64,000 nt of DNA from Solanum dulcamara. Taxonomy: Eukaryota > Streptophyta > Magnoliopsida > Solanales > Solanaceae. Below, piece by piece: positions 25,612 through 37,370 of this stretch. The stretch is taken from positions 32,750,001 to 32,814,000 of the forward strand of contig NC_077243.1 in the NCBI RefSeq assembly GCF_947179165.1. The letters run 5' to 3'. The notes below the pieces were generated by a model. The model saw only the letters and a program-made list of their open reading frames with translations, made no database searches and was not told the DNA's origin. Each line of letters starts with the position of its first letter. Position 1 is the first letter of the stretch. Both the position numbers and the translations under genes were made by a program.

Positions 25612-27266
25612 CATATGGACCTAGACACTTTTATGGAAAAGTTCAAAGCTTATAATTACCCTTCCCTTCAAATTACCCTCCTACTCTAATGCATTCCCTT
25701 AAAATTTCCCAAGGCAAGACTATCAAATCTCTCTCAAGTCCTATAAATTTCAAGCTAGGGTTTCAAGTTCAACAAGGTTCTTCTTACATTTCTGAGTTTA
25801 TTTGATCAAGGTATGTGGGGATGGATCCATGGGTTCCTTTCACCCATGGATTCCCAAGTTTTTCCTCAAAAGATATCTTGAATTTTAATTTCTCCCTAAC
25901 CCTAGTTTTGATAAATTACATTGGGTTGTTTTCAATTATGTTCTCTATTACTATTAATGATAATTCTACGCATGATTCTACATCAATTGTATGATTTCAA
26001 GTCAAATTATGAATGCCCATGCATGAATATATTTTCAATGATGATTTACATGGATTATGATTAGGAAGTTCAATGATTTTCAAAGTACTTTCACGGTTTC
26101 CAATCAAATTGACTATTTATGCAAGGTTATCCTAAATTCATGTATGAACTATGATTATGGACTTCAATTTTGTTCAAGATTTGAATTTCATGCAAGTTAT
26201 GAAGAAAGGTGACCTTGGATCCTTAATTGGTGACCTAGAAATCTAGTGACATGAATTATATAAGTATGGTTTCTGATGTTTAAAGGCTTTTACTCACATT
26301 ACAATTACGATATGAACTGAGTGATTCTATGAGTTTTGAAATCTAGGAACAAGTTTATGAAAATATGTCATGTGTGATTACTATGTTATGTATTCCATGG
26401 GATTTGACTTAGCATCGAATGAGGCTTAAGGTGGGGGGTCGACCTACGAGGTCCTTATATAAAGTCTCTTGTATCATAACTATGTGAAACCGTAGGATTA
26501 TCCATTATGTCTTAGCTAGTGGATGCAAATATAGCACATGTTCATGACCCGCCTAGAGGGTTAGAGTCTACCGTAGCAAGTGGATTCCCCTTTCTTCTAT
26601 TGTATGGGGAGACATCGAGATTCTATGTTATAGCTCGTATGGTCTTATTGTCGATTATAATTTTATCCCACATATGTATATGGACTTTATGTTCCTTTAT
26701 GATTTCAACTATGTCTTTTAATGGTTTGATTATTATGGTTTTCCGTACTACTTTACTTATCCCCTTTTATCATGTACGTTATTTATTCATTTCATCCTAT
26801 GGTTTATATTGCATGGCATGCCCACATACTTAGTAAATTCAAATGTACTAACATATATTTGTTGCCTAAATTGTCTCATAATGTAGGGGTCGAGGATCAC
26901 ATTCCTTCCACACATGGCTATTTAAGTTACTATCATTTGAAAATTAGTAAGTCCTCATCTATCGAGGGTGAGTTATACATTACTTTCATTTTCAAGAATA
27001 TGGTTATATTTATGTGAGTATGAGCTATAGACATGTCTTAGCCCCCAACCATATTGACTAGCAAAGGCATTGTTGGATAAAAGATGTAGAGTCTATGTAG
27101 TCAAGCTTACACTTTCCTTTATAATTCATGTTTTGAGCCTCTTTCCTATGTTATTTCCACTTTGCTTTATCATATGCATACTTACGATACATTAAGAGGA
27201 TTGGTTGGATCCATATATAGTTTTAATCTCCGTGTCACATCTAGGCCCTAGGCTCAAGTCATGATA
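25612..27266 (+). repeat. Y 5' LTR, missing its first part
   Basis: It aligns with the complete-start LTR at 42287 from about 42697 onward ('gacactattatggc', 'ggtatgtggggattgatccatgg', 'tatagctcgtatggtctt'). Roughly the first 410 bases are absent. It ends AAGTCATGATA followed by a primer-site-like sequence, so it is the 5' LTR of the coding region that follows. Confidence 0.75.
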
Positions 27267-27267
27267 A

Positions 27268-27285
27268 ACTTAGATCAGAGCACAA
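27268..27285 (+). other. Y primer binding site, degenerate
   Basis: ACTTAGATCAGAGCACAA resembles ACTTGGTATCAGAGC with changes in the middle. Its position directly after the LTR end supports the call. Confidence 0.65.
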
Positions 27286-27479
27286 GGTTTAAGATGTCCT
27301 AGGGATTACAATATGTCACGTCAAGTAGAGTTTTATTTATGAGTGTGAACCGTGCCACATCTATGAATAGCATGCTATAAGGAGTTTTACAAAAATCCTC
27401 ACTTCTTTCATAATCTATGTCATGCGATAGAGTATACTCTAAGACTTCCTTTCCCTAACGATTGTCCTTTGCAATTTTC

Positions 27480-28520
27480 AGAAAATACCTCCAAGAAGAG
27501 CACCTATACAAAGAGGGGTCAATGCTAATAAAGACCAAGCTCCTTTGGTCCCTCAATACAATGGTCCCCTACCTAACCAAGTGACTAATACGGAGTTTTA
27601 GACCACTCTTACCATGTTAGTCCAATTTGTGGCCAACCAAGGAGTTGTTTATCCTTCTAATGCTCTTTCTTTGGATTCTAGAGTGAGAAACTTTGCACGA
27701 ATGAACCCTCCTGAGTTCCATGGTTGGAAGGTTGATAAGGATCCCTGAGAGTTTATTGATGAGGTCTATAAGATAGTGAGTATTATGGGAGTGGCTTCGG
27801 AAGAGAAAGTGGAGTTGGCGTCCTACCAACATAAGAGTGTCTCTCAAGTTTGGTACGTTTAATGGAAATCTAGGAGGGTTGATGAATACCCTATTGATTG
27901 GGAAGCCTTCAAGCTTAGTTTCCTTGATCGCTTCTTCACACTTGAGCTAAGGGAGGCAAAGGTATTGGAGTTCATCAATCTTAGGTAATACAACATGGGT
28001 ATGAGGGATTATGCCCTCAAGCTCACCAAGCTATCCAAGTATGCTCTTTCATTGGTTGCAGATCCACGTGCCCAAATAAGCTAATTCATATTAGGGGTGT
28101 CAGACTTGGTTGCAAAGGAATGTCATACCACTATGATTTTTAAGGAAATGGATATATCTCGGCTTATTACTTTCAACAAACAAATTGAAGGAGAGAAACT
28201 CAAAGAGAAGAGGATGAGGGACTCTAAGAGGGCCCGTAATGAAGGTGGGTTCTCCAATGCTAGGACCGGTGTAGTAGTGGCCGTTATCAAAAAGGCAAGA
28301 TTTGAGAAAACAAATTGTTAAGTATAGAGTGTCATACCTTAAGGGTCAAGGTGGAGGTGTGAATGCTAGTAGCCCTATTTTTCCAAAGCATGCTAAGTGT
28401 GGAAAGAATCATGGAGAAAGGTGATTGATGGGAATGGATGCTTGTTATGGATGTGAAAAGATGGGCCATAAGTAATCCAAGTGCCCTACTGTTTCTATAA
28501 AGGAAGGAATGGCCATCCTC
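27480..28520 (+). pseudogene. Broken gag of element Y
   Basis: Structural protein of the particle. The conceptual frame starts KIPPRRAPIQRG. It contains NPPEFHGWKVDKDP followed by a stop, EFIDEVYKIVSIMGVASEEK, and the conserved gag core FKLSFLDRFFTLELREAKV with MRDYALKLTKLSKYALS. A basic region follows at 28097-28321. A zinc knuckle at 28443-28484 reads CYGCEKMGHK-stop-SKC. Stops near 27598, 27746, 27860, 27987 and 28082 make it non-functional. Without these stops its length would be usual for this gypsy clade. Confidence 0.85.
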
Positions 28521-28536
28521 AAGACCAAGTTTCTCA

Positions 28537-29049
28537 ATGAAGACAATGCAACAAGGTGATCAAGCTCAACCAGAAGGCTGCCAGTGCAACAACTGTGTCT
28601 ATGCTCTTCATGCTAGGCTAGCTATGGATGAGACTCTCGATATGGTCACAGGTATGTTACGTATCTTTATCTTTGGTATTTATGAATTACTTGATCTAAG
28701 TGACAATTTGTCTTTTGTTACTCCTTACCTTGCTATGAGATTTCATGTGTGCCCCAAAATATTTTTAGAGCCTTTTTTGGTTTATACTCCCATTAGTGAT
28801 TTGGTGTTAGACAAAAGAGTTTATAGAAATTGTCCCGTGTCAATTTTGCATAATGTTATTCCTTGTGATCTTATTGAACTTGACATGACCAATTTTGACT
28901 TTATTCTTGATATGAATTGGTTATATGCCCCTTATGCATTCATTGATTGTAGAACCCGTAGGGTCAAGTTTGGATTTCCTAATGAGCCTACTCTTGAATG
29001 TCAATGGTTAAGGATCAATTCATCTCTTTTCTTAAAGCCCAAAAAATGA
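28537..29049 (+). pseudogene. Protease domain of element Y
   Basis: Retropepsin that would process Gag-Pol. The 170-residue open frame has the family order: YELLDLSDNLSFVTPYLA near residues 50-67, where the usual catalytic LLDPGATLSFV has lost its glycine, then FDFILDMNWLYAPYAFIDCR near residues 121-140, normally FDVILGMDWL. Loss of the glycine next to the catalytic aspartate suggests an inactive enzyme. The frame is open but shifts relative to RT just downstream. Confidence 0.85.
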
Positions 29050-30030
29050 TTTCCAAAGGGTGCATTTACCATATAGTGCGAGTTAGGGATGTTGATTCCA
29101 AAACTCCTACTCTTGAGTCAGTTGGTATAGTTAATGAATTTCTCGATGTATTCCTGATGACTTGCCCGGTGTTCCTTCTGAAACTGAAATTGACATTGAT
29201 ATAGATCTCCTTCTCGATACCCAACCTATTTCTATTCCTCCTTACCATATAGCTCCAGTGGAACTTAAGGAATTAAAAGAAAAATTGAAGAATTTGTTGG
29301 ATAAAGGTTTCATAAGGCTTAGTATTTCATCATGGGGTGCTCCTGTGTGTTTGTTAGGAAGAAGGATGGGTCGCTTCGAATGTGTATAGATTACTGGCTA
29401 TTGAATAAGGTCACTGTAAAGAACAAGTATCCAATTTAGAGGATAGATGATTTATTTGACCAATTACAAAGGGCAAGTTACTTCTCAAAGATTGATCTCT
29501 ATTCCAATTATCATCAACTAAGGGTAAGGGAGTGTGATATTTCCAAGACGGCATTTCAAATAAGGTATGGTCGTTTTGAATTCTTAGTTATGTTGTTTGG
29601 TTTTACTAATGCTCCCGCTATTTTCATGGATTTGATGAATCATATTTTCAAGCCATACTTGGACATGTTTGTGGTAGTGTTCATTAATGACATCTTGATT
29701 TTCTCTCAGAATGAGGAAGATCATATGGATCACTTGAGGTTGGTATTGCAAACTTTAAGGGACAAGCAACTATTTGCCAAGTTTAGTAAGTGTAGATTTT
29801 GGCTAAGGGGAGTTGCATTTCTTGGTCACGTAGTATCCAGTGATGGGATTAAGGTTGATCCAAAAAAAATGGAGGCGGTGAAGAATTGGTCTAGACCATT
29901 GTCTCTTTTGGATATTAGAAGCTTTTTGGGGTTGGCTGGATACTATGGGAAGTTTGTTGAAGGGTTTTTTTCTATTGCTATGCCTTTGACTAAGTTGACC
30001 CAAAAGAAGGTGAAATTCCAATAGTCGGAC
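29050..30030 (+). pseudogene. Reverse transcriptase of element Y
   Basis: RNA-dependent DNA polymerase. The N-terminal block (29162-29389: [33 protein letters not shown]) is followed by a frameshift near 29345, a stop near 29437 (KYPI-stop-RIDDL), and [15 protein letters not shown]. The frame at 29590-30024 has [19 protein letters not shown], the palm motif FINDILIFS (29680-29703), and [18 protein letters not shown] plus [16 protein letters not shown]. The catalytic box is normally FIDD; the first aspartate is asparagine (codon 29686-29688), which would abolish activity. Confidence 0.93.
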
Positions 30031-30480
30031 GAATATGAAAAGAGTTTCCAAATATTGAAGTATCGCCTTACGTGAGCTACTATTTTGACATTATCAGAAG
30101 GTTCATATGGATTTATTATTTATTGTGATACCTCACATGTTGGTTTCGATTGTGTTTTGATGAAATATGGAAAGGTTATAACATATGACTCTAGGCAACT
30201 CAAAGTGCATAAACGGAATTATCAAACCCATGATCTTGAATTTGCAGCGGTTGTGTTTGCATTAAAAATTTGGCGCCATTATCTTTATAGGGTGCATCTG
30301 GATGTGTTTACCGACCAAACAAGCTTGCAATATGTGTTTAGCCAAAGGGACTTGAACCTTAGGCAAAGAAGGTGGCTTGAACTTCTAAAGAGTTATGATA
30401 TGAGTGTATTGTACCATACGGTAAAGAAAATATTGTAGCTGATGGTCTTACTCGGTTGTCTATGGATAGTGTTTCTCACG
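30031..30480 (+). pseudogene. RNase H of element Y
   Basis: Would degrade the RNA strand after copying. The frame at 30085-30438 reads YCDTSHVGFDCVLMKYGKV, SRQLKVHKRNYQTHDLEFAA and FTDQTSLQYVFSQRDLNLRQ, the standard order of gypsy RNase H with the first (CDTS) and third (FTD) acidic residues present. A stop separates it from RT at 30022-30024. A frameshift near 30425 moves the end (ADGLTRLSMDS) into another frame. Confidence 0.9.
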
Positions 30481-30699
30481 TTGAGGAAGGTAAGAACAAG
30501 TTGGTTAAGGATGTTCATATATTGGCACGTTTAGGTGTTCATTTGGTTGATTCTAATGATAGGGGCGTTTTGGTTCATAATGGCTCGGAATCATCTCATA
30601 TGTCGGATGTTAAGTCCAAACAAGACAATGATCTAGTTTTGGTTGCATTGAAGAAGTCGGTTTCATAAAATGCCATTTAGGCTTTCCCCCAAGGTGGAT

Positions 30700-31770
30700 A
30701 TGGGGTACTTCTCTAGCAAGGTCGTTTATGTGCTCTTAATGTGGATGGACTAAGGGAATTGATATTAAATGAGGCACATGATTCTTGGAATTTGATTCAT
30801 CTAGAATCTACCAAGACATGTCATGATTTGAGGGAAGTGTATTGGTGGATTGGTATGAAGAAGGACATCACAGAGTTCGTGGCTAAGTGTCCAATTGTCA
30901 ACAAGTGAAATTTGAGCATCAAAGGACGGGAGGTTTAGGTCAAGACATTGAGATTCCTACTTTGAAGTGGGGGGATGTAAATATGAACTTTGTAACAGTT
31001 TTGCCTCATACCAAAAGGCAATATAATTCTATTTGGGTTGTAGTGCACCAAATGGCTAAGTTGGCATATTTTCTATCATTTAAGACTTCGTATGGCACCG
31101 AAGACTATGCTAAATTATATATTCGTGAATTGGTGAAGCTTCATGGTGTCCCCGATCTATTATATCGGATTGAGGTACACATTTTTAGAAGTTGTTTCAA
31201 AAGGCTCTCGGTATGAAGGTTAAGCTAAGTACTACTTTTCATCCTCAAACTGATAGACAAGCCGAAAGAACGATTCAAACTTTAGAGGATATGTTGAGGG
31301 CATGTGTGATTGATTTTAAAGGAAGTTGGGATGAGCATTTTCCATTGGTTGAGCTTGCCTACAATAACAATTATCACTCTAGCATTCAAATGCCTCCTTT
31401 GAAACCTTGTATGGAAGAAGATGTAAGTCCCCGGTGGGATAGTTTGAAGTGGGTGAGATGGCATTAATTGGTCCCTATTTGGTAATAGATGCAATGAAAA
31501 AGGTAAGGCTCATAAGAGGGGGATTGAAGATGGCTCAAAGTTGCCAAAAGTCCTATTCGGATATTAGAAGAAGAGATCTTGAGTTTAAGGTGGATGATTG
31601 GGTCTATTTAAAGCTTTCACCCATGAAGGGCGTAATGCATTTTGGTAAAAAAGAACAATTGAGTCAAAACTATGTAGGACCTTATAGTATATTGAAACGT
31701 GTTGGAAAAGTGGCATATGAGTTAGATTTTCTATTTTATTGGCTATGGTTCATCCAATATTTCATGTTTC
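30700..31770 (+). pseudogene. Integrase of element Y
   Basis: Would insert the cDNA. The zinc-binding part reads REVYWWIGMKKDITEFVAKC at 30834-30893, then a frame change to CQQVKFEHQRTGGLGQDIEI (30899-). The core has NSIWVVVHQMAKLAYF, where the first catalytic aspartate of the usual VDRMTKSAHF is histidine. The second aspartate region is scrambled near 31170 (VPDLLYRIEVHIF). The glutamate region QAERTIQTLEDMLRACVID is kept at 31258-31314. The C-terminal part includes RRRDLEFKVDDWVYLKLSPM and FGKKEQLSQNYVGPYSIL. It breaks off near 31770. Confidence 0.9.
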
Positions 31771-32104
31771 GACTATCAAATCTCTCTCTAGTTCCTCCTA
31801 TAAATTTCAAACTAAGGTTTCAAGTTCAACAAGGTTCCTCTTAAATTTCTGAGTTTATTTCACCAAGGTATGGGGGGATTGATCCATGGGTTCCTTTCAC
31901 CCACGGAGTCCCAAGTTTTTCCTCAAAAGATCTCTTGAATTTCAATTTTCCCTAACATTAGTTTTGATGAATTGCATTGGGCTGTTTTCAATTACGTTCT
32001 TTATTACTATTAATGATCATTATAAGCATGATTCTACAACAATTGTATGATTTCAAGTCAAATTATGAATTACCATGCATGAAGTTATTTTCAATGATGA
32101 TTTA
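31771..32104 (+). repeat. Y 3' LTR fragment
   Basis: It matches 25717-26050 of the Y 5' LTR ('actatcaaatctctct', 'gggttcctttcaccca', 'tttcaatgatgattta'). The left junction falls inside the integrase C-terminus, so the end of pol, the polypurine tract and the start of the LTR are deleted. The right end is cut by the insertion at 32105. Confidence 0.85.
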
Positions 32105-33739
32105 TGATAACGCTCAAATACACCTCTCGAAAGACATATAGACGATCGTTAGCAATATATTTTACCCAACTAAGAGTCTGGGCTGAACCCACAGGGAATA
32201 GGTTGAAACAAGTTCTATTAGCTATCATTATTCAGTTGTAATTACTACTTCCCAAAAATAAGCTTGCATAAAGTAAAAGTGGGAGTTTTGATTTTGATTT
32301 AAGAACAAATGACAATGTAATAACAAGTAAACAAGATTGCGGTTGTAAACAATATAAAGACTAGACTAGGATTGTGTTCCCCATGACTAGTAATTTAATA
32401 GTCTAATAGTATTCATGATATCGTTCATTGTATTTGCATGCAAAATCTAGCGAGTTAGGTAACATCTAATTCACCTCCCAGTCCTTCTTAGATGTATCTC
32501 ATTCATCTCCTCCCGGTCTCCGAATGTATACTTTACGAACCATCACCCTGGTTCCTAGAGTACTATCTCCTCCCTATCTCAAGTAACTTAGACGAAGTTT
32601 ATCCCTTCTTTCGAAGCCATACTTTTCGAATTTCTGTTGTGAAGTCTTTTCCTAATCACTAACTCTCTCTTAGGCAAGCAACGAATACGGGCAAATTCTT
32701 AATGCGTGCACTCACAAAGAATGACTTTTAAATAAAGAAATCACAATACATGCAAAAACAAATCATGAATATCAATCCTACTTTTGCCTATTCTAGTTAA
32801 GTCGTCATGGTTCCCACAACCCTAGTTGTGGGTTTCGCTACTCATACTTGTAAGTAAAAGAACAAGAATTTATGAATAATTCATTAATTAATATCTATGG
32901 AGAATCAATCACACGAATCAAAGATAAAGGATGAAAACCGGAATGATATTCCAAGAATCAATCTCTAGAAGTAACTAAATATATCTTCACAATGTTCACA
33001 AATTACTCCAAAAACTAGTAAAAATGATGAACCCTACAAAAAAAAAATCGGGTATTTATAGAAATACAAAACCAAATCCTAAACCAACTAGGAAAATTGA
33101 AGTTGGAATATTTCAGGCTCGACCACCATGGACAGTACTGGAGTTCACGGTCTGTGGTCCTTCTCCCGTAGTGTTTAACTTGGGCTTCAATACTGCGTAG
33201 CTCTTCACGGGAAATCTTCAAAGCTCGTGGTGAGGAATATGGTCCGTACTAACCTCCATGGTAATAGACTTTGCCAATTCTCCCACATCTTCCCTCAGCC
33301 TTTATGATCACCCAAACGATCCATAGTGGGCTCCACAACCCGTGATGGGTTTCATGGTGTTACACTTGCCCAAAATTTGTATCATCAACATCTTCACAAG
33401 ATCAGCAGTACGACACCCACTATGGCCCGTGCAAGGCACTATGGCCTGTGCTGGGTTCCGTAGTGTTGTACATAGAACCTCCAACACAACTTCCTTCTCT
33501 CATCATCTCCACGACCACCACCATGGCCCGTGCAAGGCACTATGGTCAGTAGTGAGGCTCGTACTCCTCAACACTCAGCAAAATAGTACTTAGATTCATA
33601 GAATCAACAAAAGTTGTGCGCGACTTAGTTTTCCTGCAAAATAAATAAAAACCCACATTATATCTATAGAAACATGCTTGCAATGCACACTAATTCATGG
33701 TTTTGAGCATAAAAAATGTCGTAAATACGCGACACATCA
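32105..33739 (-). mobile_element. Z LTR, reverse strand
   Basis: The + strand begins TGATAACGCTC and ends GACACATCA, a TGAT...ATCA inverted terminal pair. It interrupts the Y LTR after 'gatgattta'. In reverse orientation it is preceded at 33740-33785 by the sequence type 'gcttgaggacaaacaatgg', which in many plant gypsy-like elements lies just before the 3' LTR, so this should be the 3' LTR of a reverse element. No partner LTR is seen, and I cannot confirm a target duplication. Confidence 0.65.
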
Positions 33740-35180
33740 ACACACTCAACTTAGAACCATTGTTTGTCCTCAAGCAATGACACAAAACAAAACAATATGA
33801 TGCACAAATACAGAGGATTATAGAATAGGTATATAGCAGCCCATCTCATTAATCATGACTTATTCCCAACTATGCAATACACTCGCAATCTAACTAACTC
33901 ACAAGGATCGATTTATGACATAGCACTACTCACAGTCAACCAAACAAATGTAATTGATAGTGTACCAAGTAATATAGCAACTCAACAATATTATAATAGT
34001 GCCCTTACCACAAAGAAGTCTCTCTCACAGTGTATAGAGAATTAACAGAGACTGGAACATAACTCTCGCACTCTCAAAAGAAATTCAAACAATGGAGAAA
34101 TAAAGACCATAGGCTTGCCTTTATTTTCAATACTTCAACTCTTGAATAACCTTGTTGGGATCACAATAGGACTTTTTAGTCTTGTAACGTAGGCTCAGGG
34201 TTAAGGTAGGATATATTTAGGATAAAAGTGACTACTATGCCCCTCCAAATGCTACTTTGGCTTAGCTTACTTGTTTTCAACCCTCCAAACTCATGTTGTT
34301 CCCTTATTTCCTCATTCTTCCTTTTCGGTTATGATTTTTGCTTTTGTTCACTCTATTTCCTTCTTTTTATTTTTCTTTAGGACTCATTTTTGGATAATAT
34401 TTTCTTTTTCATTTGCGTACACAACCCATGATTTTTTTTTCTCTCACTCCACTATTCCTTTCATACCCCAACTTTTCTGCTTTCATTATTGTAGCCACCC
34501 TCAACTTAGAATTTTGGCCTAAGTTAAAGTATATAATCACCTAAGAGGGAATAGGGCCAAGATTTGGATACATTGACAGCAAAGGCAAGTGAATTTCTGT
34601 TATTCAAAGAAAAGGCTCATTAAAGCTCTAATTTTTGGTTCAAAGGGTACAATTTAATTTAGTTGGTTCAATTTAGGCTAAGTGACTCATTATAAACAAT
34701 GGCCTATGATCATGTCCTAATAAGGCTATTCAATCATTTCAGCAAGACAAACCAGGTAAGTTCTAGATTACAAGTGCATTCTTCGAACTAAGTAGTTAAG
34801 CTCACACGCATATGGCATATATATTATACTATTAAGCACTAATCAACCCACTCATGTCCTAGCTAGTATTTGATCGACAAGTCAATATGTACCATGTCCT
34901 ACACAGATCCTAACAAGTCAGGTTTCCAAAAACTAGATCAATCACAGGCTATTGTATCCATCTACAAACTCATGTATTTACACAACAATAATCTTAAATA
35001 TGTCAGTTCTACTAGATATACGCTTGAGAGAAAACAAATATGGCAATAAAAACTCCAAGCTTCAGGGATGCCCCAATGCCTATCAAAAGAGTGTGCATTA
35101 TCCTCAATAGCACGTCAAAGAACTCGATAATAGGTACAAGAGGAGTGATTATACCTGTGATGCCCTAGGCGTTAGTCGGT
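33740..35180 (-). mobile_element. Z 3' untranslated region
   Basis: AT-rich DNA between the Z LTR and the degraded ORF. It includes a T-rich stretch at 34270-34520 whose short forward ORF is low complexity and not called as a gene. I see no domains. Confidence 0.4.
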
Positions 35181-37370
35181 GGTGATGTGGAGACACCAGC
35201 ATTAGCCTGTGCACTCAATGATGTAGGCTCCCCCGAAGAGTCATCGCCTATAGCAGGAGTAAGTGCGCTAGGAGGAACTTCACTTATTGTCTCAGCTGGA
35301 GGGATAGAAAGTGAAGCAACATTAGATGACACTCCAGCCTTAGTAGCCTCAAGTTGCTGCTTCTCAAGCTCTTGTTTCCCCTAAAATTCTCTCTTGGAAG
35401 TACGCCAAGCCCTTTTTTTCCTCTTTTCTCTATGCTCTCCTAGCCTTTTTTACATTATTTGGGGAATCATCTTCCTGCCGCCCTTCTTACCCTTGCCATT
35501 TTTATCAATCTAAGGTGCTGAAATAGAGCCTCGAACTCTATCTAGCTATACAGGTGTGGGTGGGGCCGATAATAACTGTAGCAAAGTATCTATAGCGCTC
35601 GCCGGGATAGTAGAGGATGACTTTGCTTCTAATTTGCCAACAACTTCTTTTAAGGAAGCCAACTTTGTCTTTAAGGATGCAGTCTTTACATCACCTAGAC
35701 GACTACTCTGAGTAGTGATGTGTGCCTCAAGGCCATCAATACGGCTCTATATCAGTGAAACCTTCTACTAGAGCTTGGTTTGAATTTGAGTCGCCTCCTT
35801 CTGTATTTGTGTCTAGAACACACTAGGTAGTCGCTCAATCACCTGATCAACCAACGCTCGTGTCTACCTCTATTCCTGGACCATACACTCATAGAGTGCA
35901 TAAGGGACGGTAATTATCATACCTAAAACTGCGAGTGTAGATGAGGTAGATCTAGCGATGCCCTCGAGCTGCTCGGTGGCCTCTTTCATTAGAGGATATG
36001 AAATCTCACCCTCCAAAGTAAGAGTAGGAGGAGGTGGGCTTATAGGCATAGTCATTGCCTAATAGGTCGGCCCAGCTTGGATTTGTACAGTGGGTTTTCT
36101 AAATCCTTTATGAGCGCCATATTTGTGGACTTAGTTGTTGGGATGTGCCTTTCAAAGTGACAATTTACCACTGGCCCCACGGACTTGCATAGTACAATGA
36201 TCAAACAAGGTAATGGGAGTCTAGCCCGTTCATTAAATACTCGATCCTGAATTTTGTCCATAATTAGCCTCCCACTATGTAGTCCAAACTGAGCCATAAT
36301 GCAAGCTACTAAAGATGCCTATGTGGGATGAAGGGTGTTTTTATTCACAGTTGGTCAAAGACGAGCACGAATAATCGCCTATAGAAACTTAGCTGGAAAT
36401 ATGAGGGACGCCTTAGTAATTAGTTGCTTCGCATTTGTGACCCATGGTGCACTTACTTTCTTAGTAGCAATATGTTTTCTGATCCATTCCATAATTATTT
36501 GGCGCACCATAAGATCACCCATATTCTCCTCATCACTAACCTCATAGTGTCGGTGCTCATAAAGACATGTCCAAACATCAATCTGGAATTCTGAGCCATA
36601 TTAGAACCTGTTGATTGTAGTCTCTGAGATATCTACTATCACGCCTCGAATTGTGACTTCATTCAACAGTGGTTACTTTAATGATAATGCCCTTTTTTTC
36701 TTTTTAGAGATCCCTTGAGCCATATCATTGAACATTGAGGCTGTATAGGTCGAATTGAACTCCCGGACTAGATTTTCACCATAATATCCCGGGTCTTTAG
36801 TCATCCACCCAAAATGATGTTTGTAGAAGAGGTATTTGAGCTCAAGTAAGGCGGAGAGGTTGTCAAGGACCACTCCAACCTCTAGCACAATGGATCATTT
36901 ACACAAGCCCTTAGACCCTTTGGTTAGGACGTTCACAAAGATATCATTTTGGCCCGGAACCAACTACCTGTTTCTCAGAAAGGTGATGATATTTCAGCGT
37001 GCAACTGGGTCACTTTCCTTTGCATGGGCAAACTTCTTTATAGAGTCCAGTCAATCATCCTAGGACCAATAACACTCTCCTCACCAGCATCACTGCCTGC
37101 CTTTTTGAATTGTGCATCGTCACCTCTTGCCTCATTGGCTAAGCTGGTTGCCTCTACTTCATACTGCGAGGGAATGGCCTCAGCCTCGATAACTTCTTTG
37201 GACCTAGTTGTGTAGAGAGCATGAGTTCCCAACCCTTGCTCCGACTTATGTTTTGACTCATGCTCTGATTCTTTGGATGGGGAGTTGTGGAGTTGGTATT
37301 TGGAAGCATTCTTGGTGCGTGGTTGTGTCATGGTACCTGCAAAAGCTCTAAATGGTAAGTAGTTGAACAA
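35181..37370 (-). pseudogene. Degraded 'putative plant transposon protein' ORF of element Z
   Basis: Reading from 37370 downward, the first frame (110 residues) starts MFNYLPFRAFAGTMTQPRTK and is rich in Ser, Glu and Lys (KESEHESKHKSEQ). After stops, further pieces read FYKHHFGWMTKDPGYYGE, LVREFNSTYTASMFNDMAQG, then VTIRGVIVDISETTINRF, a pattern I associate with the domain annotated as 'putative plant transposon protein' in LTR elements (from memory). Downstream pieces (36297-36052 and 36055-35870) and a Lys/Glu-rich, coiled-coil-like tail to about 35187 continue in order. At least ten stops or shifts break it. It is not a pol gene, so Z may be a non-autonomous carrier of this ORF. Its function is unknown. 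Confidence 0.6.

Noticed and set aside
34271..34522. 83-residue forward ORF
   Set aside because: Phe/Ser-rich low-complexity translation of a T-rich tract in the Z 3' region.
36836..37215. Forward ORFs of 75 and 88 residues
   Set aside because: They are antisense to the degraded Z ORF, whose reverse reading matches a known family pattern.
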